This document shows, in pieces, positions 43,043 through 54,475 of a DNA stretch of 64,000 nt. The stretch comes from Dendrocalamus latiflorus (Eukaryota; Streptophyta; Magnoliopsida; Poales; Poaceae), in assembly GCA_017311315.1 (NCBI GenBank), contig CM029632.1:13415014-13479013 (forward strand). Reading direction: 5' to 3'. The notes under the pieces are model-generated. The model had not been told where the DNA came from. It saw only the letters and a list, made by a program, of their open reading frames with translations, and searched no databases. Position numbers and translations under genes: made by a program. Within the stretch, counting starts at the first letter, position 1. Each line of letters starts with the position of its first letter.

Positions 43043-46000
43043 ATGGCTGCGTCGGCGCCGGCGGCGGGAGGCGAGTCCCAGAAGCAGCTCCTTTCCATCA
43101 TCCGCGACTTCGCCGCCGAGAAGTCGCACGGAGGTAAGCACCCTCGCGGCCTCGCCGCGCCACCGCCCAAAAAGCCCTAGGGTTTCGCGTCTTCGGCTGA
43201 TCCGTTGCATCTCTCGTTTGTGGTTTGCAGAGCGGAGGGTGTCGGACCTGAAGCGGCGGCGGCTAGACCTGAGCGCCGCCGTCGACGCGGCCGTGGCCGA
43301 GCTCGAGGCCGCGAAACGGGCGCGGGAGGCGGCGGAGCAGGAGCTGCGCGGGAGCCAGGTGCAGGCCGCCATCACCGCCGCGTCCATCCATGCATTCGAG
43401 GTCCCTCCTCGTATCTCTCCCCGAATTGGTGAATTATCTGTCCGATTACGGCCAGTTTGCCTGCTTTCATTCGGCTTACTTTTGGGAGCGTTTAGGCGAC
43501 GATCTCGCATCTCCAGGAGGAAGTCTCGAAGGTGGGCTCTGATCTGGAGGCGCTTAAGGTAAGGAATTCCGGGAATTGCTGCAGATTAGTGCTCTGGTTT
43601 GTGGATTTAATATGACACGCTTGTATGTTTACGTTGGCATGTATGATTGTAACCGGAAATGCCGGGATGCGCTTTTGGTGCTTGATGTAATGGCTCTAAA
43701 AGAGCAAGGGAGACAGTGAGAGGTGAGTAGGATGAGCTTTGTCTACTGCCCTGTTGCTGTGCGTTTGAATGCATTTCTGTAGGAAAATTTTGTTTGTAGC
43801 CACTACATCATCCATGCGCCTGCCTTGGTTGTTGCAGAGACGAGTTCATCAGCCAGATGCATGAGTTGAACGCAAAGATAAGGTATGGAGTATTTGTTTT
43901 GCCCGTGAGAACTCCATGTTATTTCCTGCACACGCAACATGCTACGGCGGATCCTGCAACTCTTGTTTGCTTTACTTGTAACCATGCTTGATACTGTAAA
44001 ACCCATGCCCATATGCTGGAACAGTACTATGCTAATCTCTGTTCAAGCTCCAGTTTAGGGCTTGAATAGGGATATGAATGGTTGTATTGTTTGGATCTGA
44101 AAATTCCGGACATACATGAACTAAGGAGCAGTAAAGAATGGAGATGGTTTAACACGAAGTTTGTATTAGGGGTGTTCGAGTAATTCACCATCTCCTAATT
44201 TCAGATACCTGTCTTAGTTTTCAAGGCATTATTAAGATCCTTTACTGTAGTTTGATAAATGGAAGACAACTTATATGGACGGATACTGCTAAGATACTTT
44301 GAAGCTTCCAAACAACCAAACAGCATTGACTTTGTACTTTTCTTGTTTATGTCCATTTGGCACTTGCTTGCTAGTTGAAACTTGTTCTGAAAGTAGCTCT
44401 CTTGTTGATTATCTAAAGATAAACAATATTCCTCTTGTGCAGGCAATTTCAACTGATGGTTTCTCTAGAATCAGCAGAAGAGAAGTGCTCTGGGCTGCCA
44501 TCACCAGCAGGTTAAGTAGGGAACTCATAATGCATATATAACACTTTCTGTTCCTGAATTTTGTAAGAAGGGTGTCATTTAAAATTTGAATTTGTGATGT
44601 TCTTACCGTTTCTGTTTGATTGCTTTTGCATAGTTTTCCCCCCTTTTTTTCTAGAGAAAAAACTATGGATTGTTGGAGTTGTAAGAATTGTACGTTTGCA
44701 TTCCTCTTTAGAATATTTCTTGGTACCCAAAAGCTTGCTATTTTAGTTGTCTCAACTGGTCAAGTTGTGCCTAGTAAGGTGATGGCTGATAGCTGCTCTT
44801 CTATTCTTTTTAAAAAGGCAAACATATGAATTATTCAATATGATAAAGAAGCTTGAAATATGTTCCATTTTGATTGCATACGTATGTTGAAAAATGTTCC
44901 ATTTAGATTACATACTTATGAATTTAGATTGTTTTATTGAACTATGTAGTACTACCTGGCCTCAAAACTACCGTTGTGTTTTGTTCTTCTAAGACCGTTT
45001 TGTTACCTGGTCAAACAAGATCTTGTTTCTGAAGGGCATTTATCATAACAATTCTAGAGCTCCTCTATGCTCTCCAATGTGTTAAGTTTATGAGCCACAT
45101 GATACTACTCGCTTTTGTTATTATGAATATTTTGTAATCAATGATTCTATCAAGCTGTACACTTTTACTCAGTGTTTTGTTTCTTCTTAGACTGAAATGT
45201 CCACCTTGGCAGGTCAACATGTGAGAGACAAGAATGAAATTTTGGAGCCAGAAGGTATTTTAAAAGATCTTGTTGATAAGGTGAGCAACATTGATGCCGA
45301 GGTGCATGTCTTGGAAGGAGAGTATCAAAAAGACCTGCTTGATCATGATAAGGTTTGTCTCTTATGTTCCCCAAAATATTGCATTATACATAAAAATATT
45401 GAACAGATGAAACACAGCTCTCTGATTGCATATAGTACTATGTGCAGATTTTAATTTTCCTTGTCTCTTGGTAATTTTATTCATAAGAAATCAAGAATAG
45501 TAGAATTGAAAGACAGTTGACATGCTCTGTATATTGCATTACTAATTTTAGACATTGCTATACATTAGAGGTGCTCATTTGCCAGGTACTGGTGTGCCTG
45601 CCACATGAGTATTGAGTTGCTTTTGTTGTTCATAAATCAAGAAATAACCAAGATGGTGCTATTCATCACAGGTTGCATTTGACAAATAGGAAGCAAAATA
45701 CTTATTTCTCTCTGGTTTGTGCACCGGCTGATAAATCATTCTAACATTTGTTTCCAAAAGGCATTATATATGGTACTAGACTTTTTGAAGTTTTCAGTTC
45801 AATGCTTTTGAGGAATGTGTATTATTTGATTTATTTCGCTGGATATCAATTTTAGTAGCTCGTTCTCTCTCGCATTAATCAGAAAAAGATTCTTGTTACT
45901 ATTTGCAGGTTTGTCAGGAGTTGGCTGATATCCAAGCAAAGAGAACTCTTATGGAGGCTGTGATGGGAGAGATGAAGCAGTTGCAGGAACTGGGAGGATA

Positions 46001-46260
46001 TCCTTTTTTATCAGCTTTTTCAGCAGTTCCTGAAATCAATCATCTGTGCATTTGTAGTTCAATTTCTCGTGCAATTTCATGTGCTGCTGGTTTCTCATTT
46101 CTCCATGCGTTTGCGCAAGCTTTCTTTAACTGCAAACAAGCGGACAGCTGAAATGGAGAAAGTGAACGCTTCACTTGCTGAGGAGTTGCAGAGGCGGTAC
46201 GTATGCCCCGGCTGCGGAGTCAACAACATGGTTGGGTTGGAAACTACAGAAGGCCAATAG
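43043..46260 (+). CDS. Unrecognised coiled-coil protein with C-terminal CPGC motif, 8 exons, 257 aa
   Basis: Exons join(43043..43133, 43231..43400, 43496..43558, 43845..43882, 44443..44510, 45213..45352, 45909..45997, 46146..46260) sum to 774 nt, in frame to a TAG. The protein starts MAASAPAAGGESQKQLL and is almost wholly helical and charged (for example LKRRRLDLSAAVDAAVAELE, ATISHLQEEVSKVGSDLEAL, LKDLVDKVSNIDAEVHVLEG, LADIQAKRTLMEAVMGEMKQ), predicting a long coiled coil over about residues 10-230. It ends RRYVCPGCGVNNMVGLETTE, with one CPGC pair that could be half of a metal site. The last intron is U12-type AT-AC. The exon 4 start is uncertain: the best-looking acceptor (CAG, exon at 43838) breaks the frame, whereas GAG seven bases later keeps it. 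Site II motifs and a heat shock element precede it. Similarity to kinetochore or cytoskeletal coiled-coil proteins is only compositional; I give no name. Confidence 0.75.
45998..46145 (+). other. U12-type AT-AC intron (intron 7 of the coiled-coil gene)
   Basis: The donor reads ATATCCTTTT, the U12 AT-AC consensus. TTCTTTAAC at 46122-46130 fits the U12 branch-site consensus TTCCTTAAC, and the intron ends GGAC at 46145, about 16 bases after the branch adenosine. Splicing these sites joins GG to A and keeps the frame (QELGGAEMEKV). No GT-AG alternative near the ends restores the frame as well. Confidence 0.85.
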
Positions 46261-46265
46261 TTGCT

Positions 46266-46443
46266 GCGCATAGACAAGTTTGGCAGGTGGGTAGATGCGA
46301 ACAAAACCCTTTGATCAGCTGGTCGTACCCTTCGGTGAGCAGCTAGCTCATATCGTTGCAACCAAAATCGCATGAAATTTGGTAAAATTTTCAACGGTGG
46401 AATTTTTTGGGAATAAACCTTATATCTGTTCACCAAAATCGCG
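46266..46443 (+). repeat. 3' UTR of the coiled-coil gene, copy A of a duplicated segment
   Basis: Begins 5 bases after the stop codon. About 150 bp, from CATAGACAAGTTTGGCAGG through GGTAAAA..TTTTCAAC, are repeated with roughly 90 percent identity by eye at 50494-50640. An antisense LTR starts immediately after this copy. Confidence 0.8.
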
Positions 46444-47480
46444 TGTTACATGATGGACACGGTATTCCGAGAGAAGTTTGTAATGCCTTCATTTCTAGGG
46501 GCGTCGTGCATCTCTCGCAATTGTCTAGGACTATTCAGCTGCGAGGTATTGCAGTCGAGTGTACACTATTACCAACATATGCTTAGATACAAAAGCCAAC
46601 TTTATTACAACATAACGACTTTTCGGCCAAGTTTTACAGCGGGACGTGTGGCTCTTAGATACATTACAATACAAAAGATCATGGGTGTGTCTTAGCAGAG
46701 GATAACCCTAATTCCAAACATTATCTACTTCGCAATATTCCAATACGCATCCTCGTAAACTTCCTTATTCTCTTGTCACACACTTTCTGTTAATATTTTT
46801 AGCAAGTATGAGTACAAACCGCCGTACTCAACAAGTCACATGGGAAAGTACTATTTAATTACATGCAGGATCTTTCCAGGGATTGGAGTATAGTGGTTTT
46901 AATAATTTGTAGATGCAATTTTAGTTGAAAACAATTTTAAACACAAAATCACAACCTTCTTAAAGAAATGTAGGATTTAACAACTTGATTAATAATCTTA
47001 ACAAATTCCCAAATCTACTTATGCTTTGCTGTTGGATTCATCCATTAAATGCAGCTTCATTTACCGAAAGCACGGTATATTCGAATACCATTAAATTGTG
47101 ACTCTGCAGAGCCGCCTAACTTTACCTACAAGATCTCTTAACCCCCTCAACTGAGTTAAGAAAACAAGGCTTTTCGTTGCTCAATTCTTTATATAGCCTC
47201 TACCTAGTAGGGACTGTCTCCGAACAAACTCAGGTGGCCCATGACATTGCCTGATTGAAGTGGTACTACTGTTGTGAAGTATAGTTATACCCCCTCCCAT
47301 ACCACAAAAACTCCCTCGTCTACCTCCACCATTTGCAGATATTCAATCGAACTTAAACAGCTACTAAACTAGGTTTGATGAATCAATGCTTGCGGTTGAG
47401 CGATTACTATGTTCTTTACTTGGCATAAGGTTTTAGTCCTTATATTTTCACCGAGGCAACTTCCATCCACAACCACTTGT

Positions 47481-47586
47481 TTCAGTGCCTATCCACACTA
47501 TTTTAGTGCCCATCCGCACTGTTTCGGCGCCTATCCGCACCATTTTTAGTGCCCATCCACACTATTTCGGTGCCCATGCGCACCGC
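47481..47586. repeat. 24-25 bp tandem repeat within the antisense LTR
   Basis: About four to five imperfect copies of a unit like GTGCCCATCCGCACTGTTTC, covering just over 100 bp. Confidence 0.75.
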
Positions 47587-48489
47587 CACGTTTCCAGTCC
47601 AAGCCTCCACCCTAGGATAAAGTCATGAGACCCAACCATCTCGTGGCTACCCGTAATATCTCCTTATCCTAGAATCACTTTTGAAATTCTATCGGCAAAG
47701 TGCCAAGTCTCTTAGTAGTATAAAACAGTTGAGTTTCTGGTCTACCATGACTATTTAAATAGTATTTATAATAATACTAAGTATTATCAAGGTGAATATG
47801 GTCATCAATTTGAACTAGGATTATGATGTGGTAGGACATAACCAATATCATGTCATTCTAAACATTTATTATATAAGAAATAACAGTGCAGAAATAACAT
47901 AATGAAAATATTGATAAATAAATAATTAAAGAAATATAGGTTCAATATAATCAAAGACATGTGACTTGCCTTGCGAATCAATATATTCTACGATTTCATA
48001 TTCTTCCGAGTCTTGTGCTTGTACTTGAGCTTCTTCTTTCTGGACTGGCTGATCTTCAGTGTCGTGTGCTACCACAAACCAAAAGGAAATAAATCAATTC
48101 TATGCTCGAAGGGTTGAGCTAGGAAAAAAGAAATAAAACAAAGAAAAATCAAGTAATATAGATTTGGGGATTATAAGAGTTTGGTATGGGAAAACAGAGC
48201 TGAGGAATGGATAGACGGGTTTGAAACGATTGAAATGGATGTATATATGCATTTTGGGGTTTCATGAACAGTGGCGGGCTTGGTACTGTTTATCACGGGT
48301 TTTATTGTTCACAGAGAGTTTGGTCCTCATCGGGTTGGCGCTGCATACTCGGAGAACTCTACAAGTACTTGGGCAGTCTCTATTGGCACAGATCTTGCTT
48401 ACGAGTGGAGGTGTTTGTGGAGCTAGAAGTCATGGTCGTAATCGAGTTATGACTACTGAGACCGAGTATTTTGTGTGGTCGGAAACCAT

Positions 48490-48580
48490 AGTGCGATCGT
48501 AAACCACAGCGTGGTCGTAACGACAACGTGGTCATAACGACAGTGTGGTTGTAATGACAACGTGGTCGTAACGACTCCTG
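48490..48580. repeat. 18-bp tandem repeat within the antisense LTR
   Basis: About five imperfect copies of a unit like ACGTGGTCGTAACGACA. A looser repeat with GGTCGGAGA and CAAATAGGGGAGCAG follows at about 48765-48905. Confidence 0.75.
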
Positions 48581-50239
48581 AGTAGTCGAGCGTGAAGTCG
48601 ACGAAGATCCGATGGTGTACGAGTTGCTACTGAGATCGAACGATGTCTGAGTAGTTGTGGGGTTTGGATGGCGTTTGGGTGGCTTAAGGGCATCGGACAG
48701 CGTGCTAGTGGCTTAAAGGCATCAGATGACGTCCGAGTGGTGTTGCTCATGACTCAAAGTGGCGCGGTCAAAGTTTCTCTCGACTACAAGGTGGTCGGAG
48801 ACTTTAAGTAGTGGAGCGGTCGGAGTGTTCAAACATGGGAGCAGTCGGAGAGCTCAAATAGGGGAGCAGTTGGAGATTTCAGGTGATGGGACGATTGGAG
48901 AATCCATGGTCGAAACGATAATCGACAGCCATGAGTGGGTTCCCGGGGCCATGAGGATTGTAATTTTGGGTTCGTGTGTAGTCGGGGATAGCCAAGCCAA
49001 GCTGTCCATGGTGAAGTCTCAAGGTCGGGTGGTGGTGCTAGTCGCTAGCGCGGTAAGGGGCTCGAGGGGCTAAAGAAGTGGTTCAGTGGAGTTTCTAAGA
49101 GCATAAAGGTGCTATAGGCAAAAGCAATTGGAATGTAATTGATTGAATAAATGGAATCGAGACTTGGCTTACTTGAGGTCTTTGGGTGGTCGCCGGCGAG
49201 GCTCCAGTCAAAAGCTCAATTGGGGAGTGGTGGTGGCTCACTAGACGCCTATGCGATGTCTAGAGGGGGGCCTCGGATTTTATAGCCATCCCATGGCGGT
49301 TCGGCATAGGGGCGGGGCTAAGGCGGCGGCGCGTTTCAAAGATCAGGAAGGCGCACGAAGGCACGTCGCTGCTAGCAGAGGGGAGGTACGGGCTATCTCG
49401 GGCGCAGCATTGCAGCGATCAAAAGCGTTCAGAGGTCAGTCAGGTCAGCAGTGAGAGGATGATATTGGAGAGAGTGAATTTGGACGGCGGTAGTGAATTT
49501 GCCATGGCGGCTCAACCAGGTGAGAGCTGCGGCCATCCAAAAAGTGTGTCAAGTGTCAGGGTTGTCATACACGGACTTGGCAGTAGCTTGCAAGGTGGCA
49601 AGGCAGTTTGTGGTGCAAAGCATTCGTCCAAGAGGAAAACAGAGAGCAGTTTGCGGTGCGAGGCAGTCGGCCGAGAGAAAATAGAGGGCGTGGGAAGAGC
49701 TATGGTGGCGGTGAGCCTTGCTGGTTGGCTGACGTGTTGTCAATGTAGTTAAGAGGGCGTCAGAGGCAGGAGGCATGAGGTGGTATGGGCTTTGACCAGT
49801 TAGCAGGGGCGTGGCAGTGGCGGGAAGTAATGGGAAGGGGCGGCGGTGAAAAGATCAAGCGGTGGTGATATTTTTAGTTGGTGAACAGTGCTCGTGTGAA
49901 ACGGTTCAAGAAATCGACGGTAGTGAGATTGAGGCTTGGATGGCTGGGATTGATGTGGAATTTGGCCAGGATTCACAAGAAATCAAATTCAAACAAGAAT
50001 TCAAATTAATTTTGAAATTTCGGTTTTGTTTCAAAGTTGCTGTAATTTGGACCATCCCTTTGGAACCGAACCATATGTAGGACTCTAGTATACTTTTGCA
50101 GGCACGTGCTAGTAGGAGCTCTAAAAGCAATTAGGGCTATGAAGTGGTCACCTCCTACATGGGCTAGCACCTTGGCACGACCTGGCCTAGCTCAGCATGT
50201 CGCGTCAAGTCTGTCCAGAAGAGTACAATAATTCTTCAA

Positions 50240-50492
50240 TATTAGTGTAGTAAAATTGTTTGCGGTTGACAATACAATTACTTGTGTTAGTGTTACTGCA
50301 CTCTTCTGAGGACGAACGAGTGACTTGTTAGTAAAATTACTTGCGGTTGACAATAAAATTACTTGTGTTAGAGTTACTGCACTCTTTTGACTACGAACGA
50401 TGACTTGTTAGCAAAATTATTTGTGATTGGTAGTAAACTTACCTGCAATTAGTAGTAAAATTCTCCGCGACTGACAGTAAAATTATCCCCAT
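50240..50492. repeat. Minisatellite of about 81 bp, three units, next to the duplicated 3' UTR
   Basis: Units start near 50250, 50331 and 50412 and contain GTAAAATTACTTGCGGTTGA, AATTACTTGTGTTAG, TTACTGCACTCTTTTGA and GAACGA..TGACTTGTTAG. Each unit is itself built from shorter AGTAAAATTA words; the third unit is the most degenerate. Confidence 0.75.
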
Positions 50493-50493
50493 G

Positions 50494-50640
50494 CATAGAC
50501 AAGTTTGGCAGGTGGGTAGATGCGAATAAAACCCTTTGATCAGTTGGTGGTACACTTCGGTGTGCAGTTAGCTCATATCGTTGCAACCAAAATCGCATGA
50601 AATTTGGTAAAACTTTTCAACATTGGAATTTTTTTGGAAA
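50494..50640 (+). repeat. Copy B of the coiled-coil gene 3' UTR
   Basis: Direct copy of 46266-46420: it retains AGACAAGTTTGGCAGGTGGG, ACCCTTTGATCAG, GCTCATATCGTTGC and ATCGCATGAAATTTGGTAAA. It is 4.2 kb from copy A in the same orientation and is not attached to any coding exon. Confidence 0.85.
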
Positions 50641-50685
50641 GAAATCTGGTTTGTTTCTTTGTTGTCTCGGATAATTGTAACACTC

Positions 50686-51870
50686 CGATCTAAGCTTTGA
50701 GCCTAAGATGTGACCAGTACTACATAACAATCTAAGTTTAACCTATCTAACAAAAACATTCGACAATACATTCCCGACCTAGTCCCCTACAAAGAATTTA
50801 TTCATAATAAATATGACTCGCTAACTAGAGTAAGAATGAATAATTTACAAAAAAAACTTGGGTCACTTATGTCCAAAAACGCCCGATACTATGTGCTTTA
50901 GAGCACTCAGGACCACGCACCTGAGAACGCTCAGGACCCACATCTGAGAACACTCAGAACCATGCATCCAGGAGCATTCTTAAACTTGCAAATAGAATAT
51001 TACTAAGGACAATTTACATTAACATAAAAACTTTCCAATGTTCATAATTAGTTTTGAATTGATTAAGTTTGTAATAGCAAGCTAATTTAGTAAGACAATA
51101 TTAAGAAACACAGATGTAATGCTCTACATCATTATTATTGTATGTGGTGTAGAGATGTTACTCCCATTCCCAATGCATGATGCCTCATCGGTCACCTAAA
51201 AACAAGAACAAAGCAAACGTGGGTCCAAGACTCAGTAAGTACACTGCAGAACAACAAACATTAACACCACCATAAGTATAAACATAACCATATCATTTTC
51301 TATGTATCTTATCATCATTACTTTCTCTTCATTAACGCAATGCACGCATCCTTATCATTCACATTACCCACATGACAGAACAATAAGCATTTATGAACAA
51401 CTTTTTTCTTTCATTGATGCAATACAATACTCATGCTCATGCACATGCTTCCTTTTCTCTTTCTTTAGGTTATACCGGTATAGCGGAGTGAGCACCTATC
51501 AAATCTCACCCAAGCCACCCTCTTTCATACAGAGATCTCAATAGTCTATCCACTTTTTCATACAGGGACATCAATAGTTCGTTATTTTTGATGTAGGGAC
51601 CTTAATCTCCACCCCTGTAGAGTGCCTACCAATGTATGTCTTACTTTTCCCACTCCCGTGAGAGGTCCACACCAAGTAAACCATAGATGCTACTCAGGCC
51701 ATCTATTTCCATGATATGCATACATCGTAATGCAACAATTTCTTTCATTCAATTACCATGTGCAATTAAGAATTAACGATTATCTATCTATCAAATAATC
51801 ATATCACATACCATTATCATTACCGAACAATTATCATGTAACTATCATTGCTTACCATACTGCACTAGTC
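50686..51870 (-). mobile_element. Antisense LTR, left fragment (interrupted by a nested LTR)
   Basis: Begins TGTAACACTCC on the plus strand, the inverse of an LTR end ...GGAGTGTTACA. The text is typical of grass LTR 3' halves and is non-coding. It stops at CTGCACTAGTC, which recurs at 56081-56091, where the antisense LTR text appears to resume (56091-59162). Confidence 0.5.
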
Positions 51871-54380
51871 TGTAACATCTCAAAAATTGGATGTTCGAAA
51901 ATATGTAAAACTTAAAACTTTTGATGCATCTTGTTGACATTTGGATTTTTCTATAATATTATTTTGGGCTTTTCCAGAAATTGACATGTAAAAATTAACT
52001 GAAGAAAAGATATACAATTAACAAAACAAATTAGAATAAAAAGCCAAATATGAAAAGATGATCTATAAAGTAGCGCTGGAGAATTTATAGTAAAAATTTA
52101 TTTAAGAGAAACTCGAGTAAAAGGTGAAATTCAAACTTCAAAGTTTATTTCATTAAAGCAAATCATGAGCTAAAATTTAAAGAAAGAAATTTGGATAGGA
52201 AAGTGGAATTAAAAATCAAAATCCAACCGTCTAAATTTTAAATTATAAACCATTTTCAAAAACAAAGTCCAAATTAGACTCAAGTTTGAGTTCAATTCAA
52301 AATTTAGAATCCAAAATTCAATTGCAAAACAAAAGCATCTGAATTTCAAACTTAAATATAAAACAAAAAAGAAAATTAGAAATTGGGAAAATAGTGTTGG
52401 GCCTGGCCTATTTTCTTTCCCTCTTTTTGGCCCAGTGCCATTTGGCCCAATCGATCTGGCCGGCCACTTCCTCTCTGGCTTGGCCAAGCCAACGCCAGCC
52501 CTCCTCGTGTGCTCGCTACGCTCTGGTCACACACCGGCTCCGCTCTGGCTGCGCTGCACCACCCGCGTCGTGCACTCCCTGTCGCAACGGCCGCTCCAGG
52601 ACCGCATGACAATGCCACATGCGTGTGCACACTTCCCGGCCTGGCCACGTCGCGCTTTGCCTGCGCGATCACACCCTAAGCTATGCCTTTGCGCCACTGC
52701 CACATCATTTGACCAGCTATCGCCTCATTTACACACACAATGACCACGTTATCACTTCCCACCTATCTACTGCCATCGCTCAACCCACGACGTGCTGCGC
52801 TGCACTGCCATGCCACTACTCCGTCATCTCGTCACCTCGATCGTCGCTTTGACGAACAGCTGAGAGATGATTTCCTCCATGTCTACTGTGCCGCCTTAAC
52901 TCATTGCCTCCCACGTGTGCCCCATCTCATCGCAGCCCCTGTAGCCACACCGTGGTGACGATGACCGCCATTGCTCCGCTGCGTCATGCCTCTGCTTGCA
53001 CCGTGCACCGCCTATGCTGCCCGGTCACCTCTACTAGCTATAAAAGCCCTGCCAAGCTTTGCTTCTCCCCTCCACACCTTGCTTTCCCTGCTAATTTGCT
53101 CAATCGAGCATTCCCTTGCATGAATTTCGCTGGAATCACTGTCACCTTACTCTCCGACCGAAACTGACCATTGCAGCATTGTTTCCTCTTTGGTGAGTCT
53201 CTGACTAATTTTTCACACCTGAAGCATCCTCTCCTCTCCCTCACTCCGCCTTTACTCAATTTGGGTAGACCTTGACCTAGCTTGCCAGTGCTATGCTCCT
53301 TCGCCGCGCCATCTCAGATCCTCATTGTTAGACCACCTTGTGCATCCCCAAGCTTCGCTAGCCTCTCTGGTTAGCTCCTTGTACCCCTCATAACCCCCTT
53401 TAATTGCTCACTACGCCATTGGAGCCATGGCCGCCATGATGGCCGAGCTTCTTTGTTGTTGTGTACCATCGCGTTGCTTCAGTGGTTTGGCCGCCGCCAC
53501 CCATTGGATCATCGTGGTCCCGACAACCCATTTTTGGGTTTGCCAGAGCCCACCATCACCTGCCTAGCCGTATTAACCACGATTAATGACACCTCGTTGG
53601 AGCCCTAGAGACCACTGTAGATGTATTAATTAAATATCATAATTAATTAGGGTTAATAACACTCATTAAATTAGTAATAATTAGCCACTGACATGTGAGC
53701 CTAATTGATTAAAAACTTAATTGAAGCTGGATTTGAATTCTGAGCCACTGACATGTGGGTCCTCACTGTGCTCCGGTCCCAATTGTTAGCCACACCAGAC
53801 ATTTCATTAAGACAAATAAACTGAAAACAAATTAAATATTAACTCATCCAACCTATCAATCATAGTAAGGAAATTAAGAAAAATAATTTAAAAACAAATT
53901 AAAACCTGACTGGTACCACCTATCAGTCTCTAACGTATTTTTTGAACAAGGAAATAAATCAAAAATAAAATAAAAATCATGAGGCTTGGCTGTTAGTGAG
54001 GCCCACTATCCCATTGTTTATTTTGGGATTTTTTTTCCTAAGTTTACAATTTTGAAGGCCCGTTTTCACTCGTTTTAAATTCAAATCAAATGAAATTTGT
54101 TTCTAAATTCATCTAAAATTAATATCTTTCTTTTAGGGGTAAAATCATGAATTTTGGAGTTCATTTGTATTTTCAATTAGAATTATTTTGTGTTCTCTAG
54201 TGTTTATTCGATTCTCCTTGCAATTGCTTGATTAGACTATGAACTTGAGCCAAGCAAGGACCGTCAACATCAAATAGCTTGTGAGCAAGGTGAGTCAATA
54301 CTTGAATTATTTTGCACCTAATTTTGAATGCAAGTTATGCTGATTTAAATTACGAAAATTGCATGCTTTAATTTATTATG

Positions 54381-54475
<95 letters not shown>

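Larger units (their letters stand above)
46444..50199 (-). mobile_element. Long LTR in antisense orientation, related to the solo LTR at 29309-32790
   Basis: Read on the minus strand, 47080-47230 matches the solo LTR segment near 32060-32210: GGCTATATAAAGAATTGAGC, TTTTCTTAACTC, GTTAAGAGATCTTGTAGG, CTCTGCAGAGTCA and GGTATTCGAATA. The minus-strand end (GGAATACCGTGTCCATCATG then TAACA at 46444) also matches the solo LTR end. The distance from the TATA box to the end is similar (about 720-760 bp). TCGCGT occurs at both borders (46439 and 50200), possibly the target duplication, but the right end is not a clean CA. No internal retrotransposon domains were seen. Confidence 0.6.

Noticed and set aside
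45191..45212. Exon 6 starting at the TTAG acceptor before ACTGAAATG
   Set aside because: It would follow exon 5 out of phase; the GGCAG acceptor at 45212 keeps the frame (SPAGQHVRD).
52376..53259. Cluster of ORFs of 70-102 codons
   Set aside because: Same pattern in the GC-rich part of the LTR at 51871-56085.
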